DNA from: Maridesulfovibrio sp.
Lineage (GTDB): Bacteria > Desulfobacterota > Desulfovibrionia > Desulfovibrionales > Desulfovibrionaceae
Assembly (NCBI RefSeq): GCF_963666665.1
Contig: NZ_OY762999.1
Span: 3,320,001 to 3,384,000 of the forward strand
DNA: 64,000 bases
Reading direction: 5' to 3'
The position numbers were made by a program, and so were the translations under genes. The notes beneath the pieces were generated by a model. The model ran no database searches. It saw only the letters and a list, made by a program, of their open reading frames with translations, and was not told the DNA's origin. Each line of letters begins with the position of its first letter. Within the stretch, counting starts at the first letter, position 1. Below, one piece after another: positions 23,141-32,869 of this stretch.

Positions 23141-24514
23141 ATGATGACCAACGAACAGGAACATCTCCGGCAGATATTCGCCGAAGCACTGGACCGCGTT
23201 GATCCATATAAAATCATCACCAACAGGGTTTCCCTTGAAAAGGAGATTCTGACTGTCGCCATGGACGAGGGTGATGTAGTTGTTGATCTTCAGGAATTTG
23301 AGCGCATTGTTGTTATCGGTGCCGGTAAGGCTACCGCTAAAATGGCCCTTGCCATTGAAAAAATTTTAGGTTCACGCATTGAATCCGGCCTGATCTCAGT
23401 TAAATACGGGCACACCGAAGAACTCAAATTTATCAGAACCATTGAAGCAGCCCACCCGGTTCCGGACGACAACAGTGTCCGCGCAGCCCGTGAAATCGAA
23501 GAACTGGCCTGCTCCACCACCGACAAAACACTGGTTATCAACCTTGTTTCCGGTGGCGGTTCCGCCCTGCTCTCCAGTCCCATGCATGCCGAAGTGGACG
23601 GGGAGAAAATCGAAGTAACCCTTGAGGACAAGCAGAATACCACCAAGGCCCTGCTGGCCTGCGGTGCAGATATCAGCGAGATCAACTGCATCCGCAAACA
23701 TCTTTCATCCCTCAAGGGAGGACGGCTTTTGCGCTGCCTGCGTCCGGCCCGCAGTTTGAACTTCATTCTTTCTGATGTTGTCGGAGATAATCTCGACACC
23801 ATAGCTTCCGGCCTGACCAGCTATGACCGCAGTACTTATTGTGATGCCATGTCCATCATTGATAATTACGAACTGCGCGATAAAATCCCGGCCAACGTTG
23901 TCAAAGCACTTGAGCTGGGCAACACAGGCAAGCTGCTTGAAACCTTGAAAAAGGATGAATTCAGTAAAATCAGGGCCGAAAACATTCTCATCGGTACCAA
24001 CCGCATTGCTTTGCTCGGTGCGCGCGATAAAGCCGAGGAACTTGGTTACAATGTTCGTATGCTGACTTCCCGTTTACAGGGAGAGGCTGCAAATGCTGCA
24101 GATATGCTCTGGGCTGTGGCTCAGGATGAACGTGAATGGGAACTGCTGGAAAAGAAACCGGCCTGCATAATCGTGGGCGGTGAAACAGTGGTTACCCTGA
24201 AAGGGAACGGCAAGGGCGGCCGTAATCAGGAAATGGCCCTACAATTTCTTATGCGGCTGGGACAGGATGAGCGTAACGGTGAATCCATTCACTTCCTCGC
24301 CGCGTCAACTGACGGCAACGACGGTCCCACTGATGCGGCCGGCGGTTTTGCCGACTCAGCGGTTCTGGAAAAAGCCCGTGAAAAGGGACTCTCCATTGCC
24401 GAATATTTAAAAAACAACGACTCCTACCACTTCCTTCAAATGGTAGGAGCCTTGTTCAAAACAGGCCCCACCAACACTAACGTCTGCGACGTCCAATTGC
24501 TGATCGTTAAGTAG
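23141..24514 (+). CDS. Glycerate 2-kinase (MOFRL family)
   Basis: 457 residues from the ATG at 23141 behind GAGGAA. The N-terminal part has VVIGAGKATAKMALAIE and SGGGSALLSSP; the C-terminal MOFRL region has GGETVVTLKGNGKGGRNQEMAL and ASTDGNDGPTDAAGGFAD. This family phosphorylates D-glycerate to 2-phosphoglycerate, feeding glyoxylate or serine carbon into glycolysis. With the upstream FCD regulator it probably forms a substrate-controlled unit. Confidence 0.93.
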   Translation: MMTNEQEHLRQIFAEALDRVDPYKIITNRVSLEKEILTVAMDEGDVVVDLQEFERIVVIGAGKATAKMALAIEKILGSRIESGLISVKYGHTEELKFIRTIEAAHPVPDDNSVRAAREIEELACSTTDKTLVINLVSGGGSALLSSPMHAEVDGEKIEVTLEDKQNTTKALLACGADISEINCIRKHLSSLKGGRLLRCLRPARSLNFILSDVVGDNLDTIASGLTSYDRSTYCDAMSIIDNYELRDKIPANVVKALELGNTGKLLETLKKDEFSKIRAENILIGTNRIALLGARDKAEELGYNVRMLTSRLQGEAANAADMLWAVAQDEREWELLEKKPACIIVGGETVVTLKGNGKGGRNQEMALQFLMRLGQDERNGESIHFLAASTDGNDGPTDAAGGFADSAVLEKAREKGLSIAEYLKNNDSYHFLQMVGALFKTGPTNTNVCDVQLLIVK

Positions 24515-24533
24515 TTGGCGGGATTCCGCTGAA

Positions 24534-24583
24534 AAGAAGGCCACTTCCATTCTTCCACTTCCCCAGGGAGTGGTCTTCTTTCC
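24534..24583 (+). terminator. Terminator after glycerate kinase gene
   Basis: AAGAAG-CCACT and AGTGG-CTTCTT form a long imperfect stem with T residues after it. Confidence 0.7.
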
Positions 24584-24757
24584 AACATAGGAGCAAGCAC
24601 TTCCTTTAGCTTCCATTTAACCGGAGTGCAACCTATTCTATTTATTATAATCAGTACTCACTCTCTTTTTTTGCACATATCTCGCCCCCACACCAACAGC
24701 GATAGCCTAAAAATGTTTTCAAAGATTATCTCCCCTACTCAGGCTGAACTATGCTAA

Positions 24758-24778
24758 TATCAATAGTGCTTATTGATA
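24758..24778 (+). promoter_or_regulatory. Inverted repeat upstream of chemoreceptor gene
   Basis: TATCAATA-GTGCT-TATTGATA, perfect 8-bp arms, ending 25 bases before the start codon. It could be a regulator site; no matching regulator is identified. Confidence 0.4.
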
Positions 24779-24802
24779 AGCTACGTCTTATGGAGGGGTA
24801 TC

Positions 24803-26905
24803 ATGAATGTTCTCAGCAACATGCGCATTAGTGTCCGAATAGGGATGCTTGCCGCTATTTTAATTCTGATGATGGTCTTATCCGCAGTTTTAGGTTTAAA
24901 GCTGACCTCAAACTCAAACAACGGGCTAAGGACCGTTTACCTTGACCGAATTATTCCACTTAAACAACTTAAAATCATTTCCGATGAATACGCAGTTAAC
25001 ATTGTAGACACATCACACAAAGTCCGCAGTACTGCTTTGAGCTGGAGTCAAGGAATAGAAAATATTGATACCGCTCAAGAGCATATCAAAAATGAACTAG
25101 AAGCATACCTTGCCACTGAGCTGGTCACAGATGAAGAAAGACTGGTCGAAGAGCTAAAACCCAAATTGGAGCGGGCCGATGAATCCGTAGCCAAACTGCG
25201 CTCAATTTTACAATCAAACAATGAGCAGGGCCTTATCAGCTACATCCAGCAAGAGCTGTATCCGGTCATCGACCCGGTAACCGAAGTCATTGCAAAGCTC
25301 ATTGATGTACAGCTCGTCGTTGCCGAAAACGTATACCGTCAGGCTGAATCAGATTACGCAGCAGGACAAAATACAATGATTGCGATAATCTTCGCTGCAA
25401 TCGTTATCTCTGTTGTAGTTACCATCCTGATTGGCCGTTCCATTATGTCTCAGCTGGGCGGAGAACCGCGGGCAATTCAACACATTGCCACCAGAATTGC
25501 TGCCGGAGATCTTGATGCAGCGAAAGAAATTATCAGAGATAAGGCTCAGGGCGTCAGTCTCGCCATGCTGGGAATCAATGACAGCCTGACTTCAATTTCA
25601 ACGGAACTTGAAGAGACAGTGGGAAAAATCAAACTAGGCGATCTGCGTTTCAGGGCTGACAGCAGTACCCTCTCAGGATTCTTTGCCGGAATAATGAACA
25701 ATGCCAATACCCTTGCCGACTCTCTTGTTGATTATCTTGACGATATTGCCAACCCCATCACCTGCATCAGTAAAGATCAGAAAGTTTTGTTCAGCAACAA
25801 AGCAGCACAATCTTCCGAACTCGTCCCTTCTGCCGAGAACAGGAAGGAATGCATTAATCAACTAAGCAAAAATACGCATGGTACCCACTTTGAAAAAATC
25901 CTAGGCGCTGAAAGCCTCATACGCTCTGCAAGCATTAACTCCGACACCACCGTATCATATACCGGTATCCCCATATCAGATAACAAGGGATCACTTACCG
26001 GAGTATTTGAAATCATTGTCGACCAGACAGATGTTATCGGTATGCAGCACAAAGTCGCAGCTCTTGCTGAGCAGGCTTCAACAATTTCTGAAAGATTGGC
26101 ATCTTCATCGGAAATACTTAGTCAACAGGTTGATGAAGCCAGCCGGGGCGCTGCAATTCAGAGTGAACGAACCGCTGAAACTGCAACCGCCATGGAACAA
26201 ATGAATGCCACGGTAGTAGAAGTTGCCCGTAATGCTGCCGAAGCGGCTGAAAATACAAACCTTGCCAGAACAAAAGCCGAAGATGGAGCAACCGTAGTGG
26301 GCAAGGTTATGGTTGCCATTGAAGATATCCAAAAGCAGGCTGAAGGTTTGCGTGTGGACACCATTGAAATGGGAAAACAGGCCGAAGGAATCAGCAGCAT
26401 CATTGAAGTGATCAGTGATATCGCGGACCAGACCAACCTGCTGGCTCTCAATGCCGCCATTGAGGCTGCCCGTGCGGGAGAAGCCGGACGCGGGTTTGCA
26501 GTAGTTGCAGACGAGGTACGTAAACTCGCTGAAAAGACAATGACCGCAACCACGGAAGTGAACAACGCAATCACTGCCATTCAGACCTCAAGCCGCAAAA
26601 ACATATCTTCCACTGAAGCTGCTGTAAAATCGGTTAACACAAGCACGGAACTAGCCGATAAGGCAGGAGAAGTCCTTAAAGAAATCGTAAACTACTCTGA
26701 TGATTCTTCCGTGCGGGTGCAATCCATCGCTTCAGCATCCGAGGAGCAATCAGCTGCAGCGGAACAAATAACCAGAGCCAGTGAAGAAGTTGACCGCATA
26801 TCGCAAGAAACCAGCAGTTCTATGCGCCAAGCAGCACAGTCGGTTGATGAGATTGCAGACATGACCAAAGAGCTTGATAAATTGATTCAGGCGATGGCTT
26901 CATAA
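24803..26905 (+). CDS. Methyl-accepting chemotaxis protein with 4-helix sensor, HAMP and PAS-like region
   Basis: 700 residues from the ATG at 24803 behind GGAGGGG. Two membrane segments (about 10-35 and 195-220) bracket a helical periplasmic sensor of the four-helix bundle type. HAMP-like QHIATRIAAGDLD follows. Residues about 315-410 look PAS-like (DDIANPITCISKDQKVLFSN and GSLTGVFEIIVDQTD). The signalling tip is intact: DIADQTNLLALNAAIEAARA and GRGFAVVADEVRKLAE. It would report to CheA/CheW. The ligand is unknown. Confidence 0.93.
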   Translation: MNVLSNMRISVRIGMLAAILILMMVLSAVLGLKLTSNSNNGLRTVYLDRIIPLKQLKIISDEYAVNIVDTSHKVRSTALSWSQGIENIDTAQEHIKNELEAYLATELVTDEERLVEELKPKLERADESVAKLRSILQSNNEQGLISYIQQELYPVIDPVTEVIAKLIDVQLVVAENVYRQAESDYAAGQNTMIAIIFAAIVISVVVTILIGRSIMSQLGGEPRAIQHIATRIAAGDLDAAKEIIRDKAQGVSLAMLGINDSLTSISTELEETVGKIKLGDLRFRADSSTLSGFFAGIMNNANTLADSLVDYLDDIANPITCISKDQKVLFSNKAAQSSELVPSAENRKECINQLSKNTHGTHFEKILGAESLIRSASINSDTTVSYTGIPISDNKGSLTGVFEIIVDQTDVIGMQHKVAALAEQASTISERLASSSEILSQQVDEASRGAAIQSERTAETATAMEQMNATVVEVARNAAEAAENTNLARTKAEDGATVVGKVMVAIEDIQKQAEGLRVDTIEMGKQAEGISSIIEVISDIADQTNLLALNAAIEAARAGEAGRGFAVVADEVRKLAEKTMTATTEVNNAITAIQTSSRKNISSTEAAVKSVNTSTELADKAGEVLKEIVNYSDDSSVRVQSIASASEEQSAAAEQITRASEEVDRISQETSSSMRQAAQSVDEIADMTKELDKLIQAMAS

Positions 26906-26932
26906 CTAATAACTATCCCTCCCAAAAAAAAA

Positions 26933-26969
26933 GGCCGCTATTCTGTAAGATAACGGCCGTTACTTTTTT
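26933..26969 (+). terminator. Terminator after chemoreceptor gene
   Basis: GGCCG-TAT and ATA-CGGCC arms followed by TACTTTTTT. Confidence 0.8.
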
Positions 26970-27086
26970 ACAAAAAACTAACGACTCTTTCAGGCGCCAT
27001 CCTCACCACAGCCGACCTTGCCCTGATTCATGCAAGAGAAGAAGGTGTGGCGGAATCTTTTTTCACCTGAAAACGCCTTAGCAAAT

Positions 27087-27875
27087 TTACTTTGAATCCC
27101 GGAAGCATTCCGGTTTCAGACTTTTCCTTTTAGTGGATGTAACAGCAGAAGGCATGTTCTTCCAAGCATGCAACGGGTTCATAGGCCGACGGCCATGGAA
27201 ATCAACCCGGCATCCTGTAAATGCCCCAAAATACGGTGGATAGATAATTCCGTTAAGCTGCTTAAGCGGCGTCCTGTTTTTCCAGCTCCACATGGGGCCG
27301 GGCAGGACAGAACGGGTCATGATCGGACTGTATCCGCTGGTTTTCTTAACCGCCCTGCGCATTTCGGAAGGTGAATACCAGTGGGCCTGACGCAGAGTTG
27401 AGGGGGAAGCCCAAGGCCACATCCTGCCGTGGGTGAAAAAATAAATTGAATGACGATTTAGAAATCCGATAAGAATTCCACCGGCTGAAACCCTTGCGGC
27501 CTCCCGCAGCATTTCTTCCGGTTCAGAGCAGAACTCGAGAACGGTCCAGAGCACAGTGAAATCGAACTCATTATCCGTAAACGGCAGATGCTCCCCATTG
27601 CACAGATACAGGGAAGCCCGGTTGCCCAAACGCTTATGTGCGGCCTCAAGCATCACCGGAGAATGATCCACTCCACTTACATCGAAACCGCAGCGGTACA
27701 AATGATCAAGAAAAAGCCCTGTGCCGCAGCCCACTTCCAGCAGCTTTCTTTTACGGCGGGGCCATCCGGAAATAAGATGATCCATAAGCCTTACCTCCTG
27801 CTCAAGAGCGAACTGCCCGGCAGGGGTTTTGAACCATGTCTCAAATTTTTCCGCATCAAAGCCGTCCCAAACCAT
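27087..27875 (-). CDS. Class I SAM-dependent methyltransferase
   Basis: 262 residues from the ATG at 27875, which has GAGG seven bases upstream; a longer frame from 27956 adds 27 residues without a ribosome site. The SAM motif is LLEVGCGTGLFLDHLYRCG, then VSGVDHSPVML, and FTDNEFDFTVLWTVLEF. The C-terminal half is proline- and tryptophan-rich and unlike well-known methyltransferases. Substrate unknown; no clear operon partner. Confidence 0.8.
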   Translation of the reverse strand: MVWDGFDAEKFETWFKTPAGQFALEQEVRLMDHLISGWPRRKRKLLEVGCGTGLFLDHLYRCGFDVSGVDHSPVMLEAAHKRLGNRASLYLCNGEHLPFTDNEFDFTVLWTVLEFCSEPEEMLREAARVSAGGILIGFLNRHSIYFFTHGRMWPWASPSTLRQAHWYSPSEMRRAVKKTSGYSPIMTRSVLPGPMWSWKNRTPLKQLNGIIYPPYFGAFTGCRVDFHGRRPMNPLHAWKNMPSAVTSTKRKSLKPECFRDSK

Positions 27876-27964
27876 ATTTACCTCAAATATTTTTTGAACA
27901 TTTCTACTCAGATTCTCACAATAAACTCCATGAGTGTTGCGGTCAAACTTTTCCACCCGGACAA

Positions 27965-28003
27965 AAAGAAGTGCGCCCGGGACATGGAGGATTCCGGGCG
28001 CAC
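27965..28003 (-). terminator. Terminator downstream of peroxiredoxin gene
   Basis: GTGCGCCCGG pairs with CCGGGCGCAC; the minus-strand exit reads TTCTTTTTG. It lies about 115 bases past the peroxiredoxin stop codon. Confidence 0.75.
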
Positions 28004-28116
28004 AGCTGTGGTCATGAGGAGAGAGGAGTGTGTCTATATCATGTTAACCCATGGAGACTGTAATTATGGTTAACTTTTCTTATCCTAATAGAAGAGACAA
28101 CTAGGAAAGTCCCTGT

Positions 28117-28749
28117 CTATTCTCCGTTGAGTTCTTCGTAAACCTTACCTACCAGCTTTTCGCTGGGAGTCAGGGTCTTATCACCGGGAGTCCACTTTGC
28201 AGGGCATGCTTCTTCCGGGTGATCCTTGAGATATACATTTGCTTCAATCTTACGCAGCAGTTCTTCTGCATTGCGGCCGACATTGTAGAAGTTGACTTCA
28301 GAAGAAACCAGCACTCCGTCAGGGTTGATTACAAATGTTCCGCGCAGGGCAAGACCGGTGTTGTGGTCGTATACACCGAAGAAATCGGAAACTTCACCGG
28401 TGGTGTCTGCTGCCATTTTGTATTTTACATTCTGGAGCAGTCTTTCATCATTTTTCCATGCCAGATGAGTGAACTTGGTATCAGTGGAAACTGAAACTAC
28501 TTCACAACCCAGTTTTTCCAGCTCTGCATGCTTATCCGCGAGGTCAGCAAGCTCGGTGGGGCAGACAAAAGTGAAGTCAGCCGGATAAAAGAACAGTACC
28601 AGCCACTTACCTGCTTTGCGAACTTCTTCAAATTTTACTTCAGTAAATCCGCAATCTTCGGGGTCATATGCTTCCATGACAAAGTCAGGAACGGTTTCAC
28701 CGATTGATGCGGAGGAAAGGACTTCTTCGTAAACTTCAGTGCAGCTCAT
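28117..28749 (-). CDS. Typical 2-Cys peroxiredoxin (AhpC/Prx type)
   Basis: 210 residues. The peroxidatic Cys63 is in FTFVCPTE and the resolving Cys182 in EEACPAKW; the active-site Pro and Thr are in place. The enzyme reduces H2O2 and organic peroxides with thioredoxin-like donors; no dedicated AhpF reductase is beside it. The gene is monocistronic with a near-consensus promoter. It fits oxygen defence in an anaerobe, as does the hemerythrin at 4.5 kb. Confidence 0.95.
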   Translation of the reverse strand: MSCTEVYEEVLSSASIGETVPDFVMEAYDPEDCGFTEVKFEEVRKAGKWLVLFFYPADFTFVCPTELADLADKHAELEKLGCEVVSVSTDTKFTHLAWKNDERLLQNVKYKMAADTTGEVSDFFGVYDHNTGLALRGTFVINPDGVLVSSEVNFYNVGRNAEELLRKIEANVYLKDHPEEACPAKWTPGDKTLTPSEKLVGKVYEELNGE

Positions 28750-28819
28750 ATTTTTATCTCCTGTGTGTTAAATTCAGAATTAATATTTCAATAACATTTT
28801 TTTCTCATCTGTTGAAAGC

Positions 28820-28848
28820 AGAGTATGAAAATCTTTTCAGCATGTCAA
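28820..28848 (-). promoter_or_regulatory. Promoter of peroxiredoxin gene with internal inverted repeat
   Basis: Minus-strand TTGACA (28843-28848), a 17-base spacer and TACTCT (28820-28825). The spacer carries TGAAAA-GA-TTTTCA, a 6-bp inverted repeat that could be a regulator site. Confidence 0.6.
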
Positions 28849-28989
28849 CAATAATCGTAATCTTTATCATTAAGTTTTTAAAAGCCTGATTTTATATGTT
28901 CTAGATAAGTAATTAATAATGTTTAGTTCATTGCCAAGGAAATTTTTTTTAGGTAATTTCCGGTCATCATCAAAAATATGGAGATATAA

Positions 28990-31875
28990 ATGACCAACGC
29001 ACATGGCTTCAAAGAAATATCACGAGAATATCTGAGCGAACTGAACGGCGAGGCCGTTATCTATGAACATGAGAAAACCGGCGGACGGGTTCTGTCCGTT
29101 ATTAATAATGATGAAAACAAAACTTTCGGCATAAGCTTCCGTACTCCCCCGGAAAACAGTACCGGACTGCCGCACATCCTCGAACATTCCGTACTTTGCG
29201 GATCAAAAAAATATCCGGTCAAAGAACCCTTTGTGGAACTTTTAAAATGCTCCCTGCAGACTTTCCTCAATGCTATGACCTATCCGGACAAAACCGTCTA
29301 TCCGGTAGCCAGCCCTAACGAACAGGATTTCCGCAATCTCGTGGGCGTATATCTTGATGCGGTATTCTTCCCCAACCTGACACCAAACACCCTCATGCAG
29401 GAAGGCTGGCATTACGTTCCCGAAGAAGACGGCACCCTGAGTTACAAAGGTGTTGTATTCAATGAAATGAAGGGAGCCTATTCCTCCCCGGACAGCCTGC
29501 TTTACGAAGCTACCCAGAATTCCCTATTCCCGGACATCACCTACGGTCTTGATTCCGGTGGAGACCCGGAAGTAATCCCTGAGCTGACTTTCGATGAGTT
29601 CATGGATTTTCATGACAAATACTATCACCCATCCAATGCCTACGCATTTTTCTACGGGGACGATGATCCTGAGCACCGTCTGGCAATGCTAGACGAGTAC
29701 TTTTCCCAGTTTGATAAGATCGATCCCAAATCCGAGATCGGGATACAGGCACCTTTTGAAAAGCCCGTGGCAGTTGAAAAGAAATACGCAGCTTCCGACG
29801 ACGGTAACCAGAAAGCCATGTTCACCGTCAACTTCGGCATCAGCCAAGGCCGCGACTCCATGTCCGACCTAGAACTGAGCGTGCTGGAGCAGATTCTCAT
29901 CGGCCTGCCCTCCTCTCCCCTGCGCAAGGCCCTCAATGACTCCGGACTGGGCGAAGATATGGCCGGAGTAGGACTGGAAAACGAACTGCGTCAGCTCTAC
30001 TTTTCCACCGGACTCAAAGGAATCAATGCCGAAGATGCACCCAAGGTTGAAGAACTGGTCTTTTCCACACTCAAAGAACTTGCAGCCACAGGTATTGCCC
30101 GCGAAGACATTGACGCAGCCCTGAACACCATTGAATTCTCCCTGCGCGAGAACAACACCGGTTCCTATCCGCGCGGTCTTTCAGTGATGATCACTGCCCT
30201 AACTTCATGGCTCTATGACGAACATCCCCTTGAATACGTACGCTATGAACAGGCTCTGGCAGACCTCAAAGCGCGCATTGAAAAAGGTGAAAAAATCTTC
30301 GAGCCTCTTATTGAAGAAATTTTCCTGAACAACAATTACCGTACTTCCGTACTCCTCATCCCGGACAGCAAAGTCGGTCCAGAGCGGGAAGAAAGGGAAA
30401 AAGCCAAACTCGCCGCCGCCCGTGCTGATATGGACGATACCGAATACAAAGCAGTAGTCGCCAAAGCCGAAGAGCTCCAGAAAGAACAGGAAGCCCACGA
30501 TGATCCCGAAGCCCTGGCAACCATCCCCCGTCTCAAGGTTTCCGACCTCGACAAGAAAGGCAAAGAAATCGTCTGCGAGAATAAAGGAGAAATGCTTTTC
30601 CATGATCTGGATACCAACGGCATCATCTACCTTGACCTTGCCTTTGATTTCGCAGGTCTTGAAGACAGGCTGCTGCCCTACCTGCCCCTTTTCGGACGGG
30701 CATTGGTCCAGACCGGAACAAAATCCACCGACTTCGTAACCATGACCAGACGCATGGCTGCCAAGACCGGCGGAATATCCCCCACCTCCATCGTTAACTC
30801 AAAACATGGCGTGGACGAAAGCTACACCCGCTTTGTGCTGCGCGGTAAAGCAACTGCCGAACGCAGTTCGGACCTGCTCTCCATCATGGGCGAACTGCTC
30901 CGCGAAGCTTCTCTGGACAACAGGGAACGCATCCGTCAGTTGGTGCTGGAATCCAAAGCCCGCAAGGAACAGGCCCTTATCCCCTCCGGCCACATCATGG
31001 CTGCAACACGCATGAAAGCCCGCTTCAACGAAGCCGGATACATCAACGAACTCATGAACGGCATTTCCGGCCTTGAGTTCCTGCGTGAGCTGGCTGGACG
31101 CGTAGATAATGATTTTGATTCCGTGGTTGCTGATCTTGAAGCGATCCGCAGTACCATCCTCAATCAGGCCAACCTGCTGACCAACGTGACCTTGGACAGT
31201 AAAACTTTCGGTAATGTTGAAAGCTCCATCTCAGAAATGATTGCTGAACTGCCCGCAGGCAGCAAGTCCGTTGCTACCCGTAACAGACAGGCATTCTCCA
31301 AGGCTGAAGGTCTGTGCATTCCCGCACAGGTCAACTATGTCGCCAAGGGTGCCGATGTTTACGAGCATGGCTATGAGTATTCCGGCGCAGCCCATGTAAT
31401 CAGCCGCTATCTGCGCACTGGGTACCTCTGGGATAAGGTCCGCGTACAGGGCGGAGCATACGGCTCATTCTCCATGTTTGACCGTGCTGCCGGCAGCCTT
31501 AGTTTTGTATCTTACCGCGACCCCAACCTGACCCGTACACTCGACACCTACGACGGTGTAGCCGAGTACCTGAGCAATCTTGAAGTGAACAGCGATGAGC
31601 TGGAAAAAGCCATCCTCGGCGGGATCGGTGAGATCGACAACTACATGCTGCCCGATACCAAGGGATACACCTCCATGGTCCGCCACCTGAGTGGTGAAGA
31701 TGCAGCCTTCAGGCAGAGCATCCGTGATCAGGTGCTGAATTGCAGCGAACAGGATTTCCGTAATTTCGGAGCAGCAGCCAAATCCGTAGCTGAGCACGGC
31801 GATGTTGTAGTACTCGGCAGCAAGAAAGCGATGGAAGAATCCGGTCTTGAACTGGATCTCGTAGACGTATTGTAA
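28990..31875 (+). CDS. M16C-family zinc metalloprotease (presequence protease-like)
   Basis: 961 residues, the full length of PreP-like M16C proteases. The inverted zinc motif HILEH gives H62, E65 and H66. The chain holds four M16-type lobes with a charged helical linker around residue 470-510 (EEREKAKLAAARADMDDTEY). No signal peptide, so it should be cytoplasmic and degrade short unfolded peptides inside its closed chamber. It is preceded by GGAGA and ends in a strong terminator. Confidence 0.93.
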   Translation: MTNAHGFKEISREYLSELNGEAVIYEHEKTGGRVLSVINNDENKTFGISFRTPPENSTGLPHILEHSVLCGSKKYPVKEPFVELLKCSLQTFLNAMTYPDKTVYPVASPNEQDFRNLVGVYLDAVFFPNLTPNTLMQEGWHYVPEEDGTLSYKGVVFNEMKGAYSSPDSLLYEATQNSLFPDITYGLDSGGDPEVIPELTFDEFMDFHDKYYHPSNAYAFFYGDDDPEHRLAMLDEYFSQFDKIDPKSEIGIQAPFEKPVAVEKKYAASDDGNQKAMFTVNFGISQGRDSMSDLELSVLEQILIGLPSSPLRKALNDSGLGEDMAGVGLENELRQLYFSTGLKGINAEDAPKVEELVFSTLKELAATGIAREDIDAALNTIEFSLRENNTGSYPRGLSVMITALTSWLYDEHPLEYVRYEQALADLKARIEKGEKIFEPLIEEIFLNNNYRTSVLLIPDSKVGPEREEREKAKLAAARADMDDTEYKAVVAKAEELQKEQEAHDDPEALATIPRLKVSDLDKKGKEIVCENKGEMLFHDLDTNGIIYLDLAFDFAGLEDRLLPYLPLFGRALVQTGTKSTDFVTMTRRMAAKTGGISPTSIVNSKHGVDESYTRFVLRGKATAERSSDLLSIMGELLREASLDNRERIRQLVLESKARKEQALIPSGHIMAATRMKARFNEAGYINELMNGISGLEFLRELAGRVDNDFDSVVADLEAIRSTILNQANLLTNVTLDSKTFGNVESSISEMIAELPAGSKSVATRNRQAFSKAEGLCIPAQVNYVAKGADVYEHGYEYSGAAHVISRYLRTGYLWDKVRVQGGAYGSFSMFDRAAGSLSFVSYRDPNLTRTLDTYDGVAEYLSNLEVNSDELEKAILGGIGEIDNYMLPDTKGYTSMVRHLSGEDAAFRQSIRDQVLNCSEQDFRNFGAAAKSVAEHGDVVVLGSKKAMEESGLELDLVDVL

Positions 31876-31897
31876 TAGCTGAAGATATAGAAATAAA

Positions 31898-31940
31898 AAG
31901 CGGCGGAATCGTATTGATACGATTCCGCCGCTTTAATTTT
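31898..31940. terminator. Bidirectional terminator between M16C and LysE genes
   Basis: AAAGCGGCGGAATCGTA and TACGATTCCGCCGCTTT make a 17-bp perfect stem around TTGA, with T-rich exits on both strands. Confidence 0.93.
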
Positions 31941-31956
31941 GAAGGGACACAAGAAA

Positions 31957-32583
31957 TCAGGAAGTTAAAAAATAGTAGCCATCCCGAATCAGAAATGCAG
32001 CGAAGACAAATAGCGCAAATCCCAAGAAACGCATGATCAGCAGGTAGGCTCTACTGGAAAGCAGGGATTTAAATCTTCCGGCAAGACAGGCAATTCCTAT
32101 CTTCACACTAACAATACAGCCGAAAAATCCCGCCAGAAAGAAAATAGGCCCGGACAAGCCGTTCTCCCCTGCTCCAAGGATAGTCGGTGCCCCGACAGTT
32201 GCCCAGAAGATATAGACATGGGGATTCATGTAATTGGTCAGCATGCCCTTTTTCAATGAGCCGGGATTAATTTCAATTCCCGGCAGGGTAATAGCTTTGG
32301 TCCTAAAACAATCAATCCCGAACATAGTGACAACGACTGCCCCGGCAAATGAAACAATGCCCATAAATGCCGGATGAGTCTTTATCCACGACATTGCCAG
32401 CAAGGAGATACACAGAATAGGTAAATCCGTAAGTAATGGAGCAAAAGCCACCTTGATCCCTTCTTTGGGACCGTGAGCCATGGCCTGACTTAAAACAAGG
32501 GTCAACAATGGGCCGGGAGTCATTCCTGCACCTAGGCCCAAAGCAGCCCCGGCAGCAAAATATCCTAATATATCTGCATTCAT
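31957..32583 (-). CDS. LysE-family exporter
   Basis: 208 residues with about six hydrophobic segments. The LysE signature GAGMTPGPLLTLVLSQAM is near residue 19, and YMNPHVYIFW marks the conserved mid-protein NP motif. Such proteins export amino acids or related small molecules. The cargo cannot be told. No strong ribosome site precedes the annotated ATG, so the start is slightly uncertain. Confidence 0.88.
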   Translation of the reverse strand: MNADILGYFAAGAALGLGAGMTPGPLLTLVLSQAMAHGPKEGIKVAFAPLLTDLPILCISLLAMSWIKTHPAFMGIVSFAGAVVVTMFGIDCFRTKAITLPGIEINPGSLKKGMLTNYMNPHVYIFWATVGAPTILGAGENGLSGPIFFLAGFFGCIVSVKIGIACLAGRFKSLLSSRAYLLIMRFLGFALFVFAAFLIRDGYYFLTS

Positions 32584-32869
32584 TTTTTAAAAATTGTTTA
32601 GATGATTAGTACGGAAAATACCGTTGAACGGAGAGATTTTTCTGCAGCCGAGCTAAACTAAATTAAAACAAAATTTACAGCAACTTCGCAGGTAAACCGT
32701 TTTTACATTCATCAAAAAACTTCATCATTACAGGATATTGTCTTTCCTGGGCTTAATTAACATATTTACCGGTCAGCACTAAATTTCTTACGCGGATGGA
32801 CGATAGGATTATTAACCACACACAAAAAACCATAAACAGTATAGTTGGAATACAACTCCGGGAGGGGAG

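Noticed and set aside
28849..28989. A Fur or PerR box upstream of the peroxiredoxin or M16C genes
   Set aside because: The AT-rich stretch ATAATCGTAATCTTTATCATT only loosely resembles a Fur box and has no good dyad symmetry.
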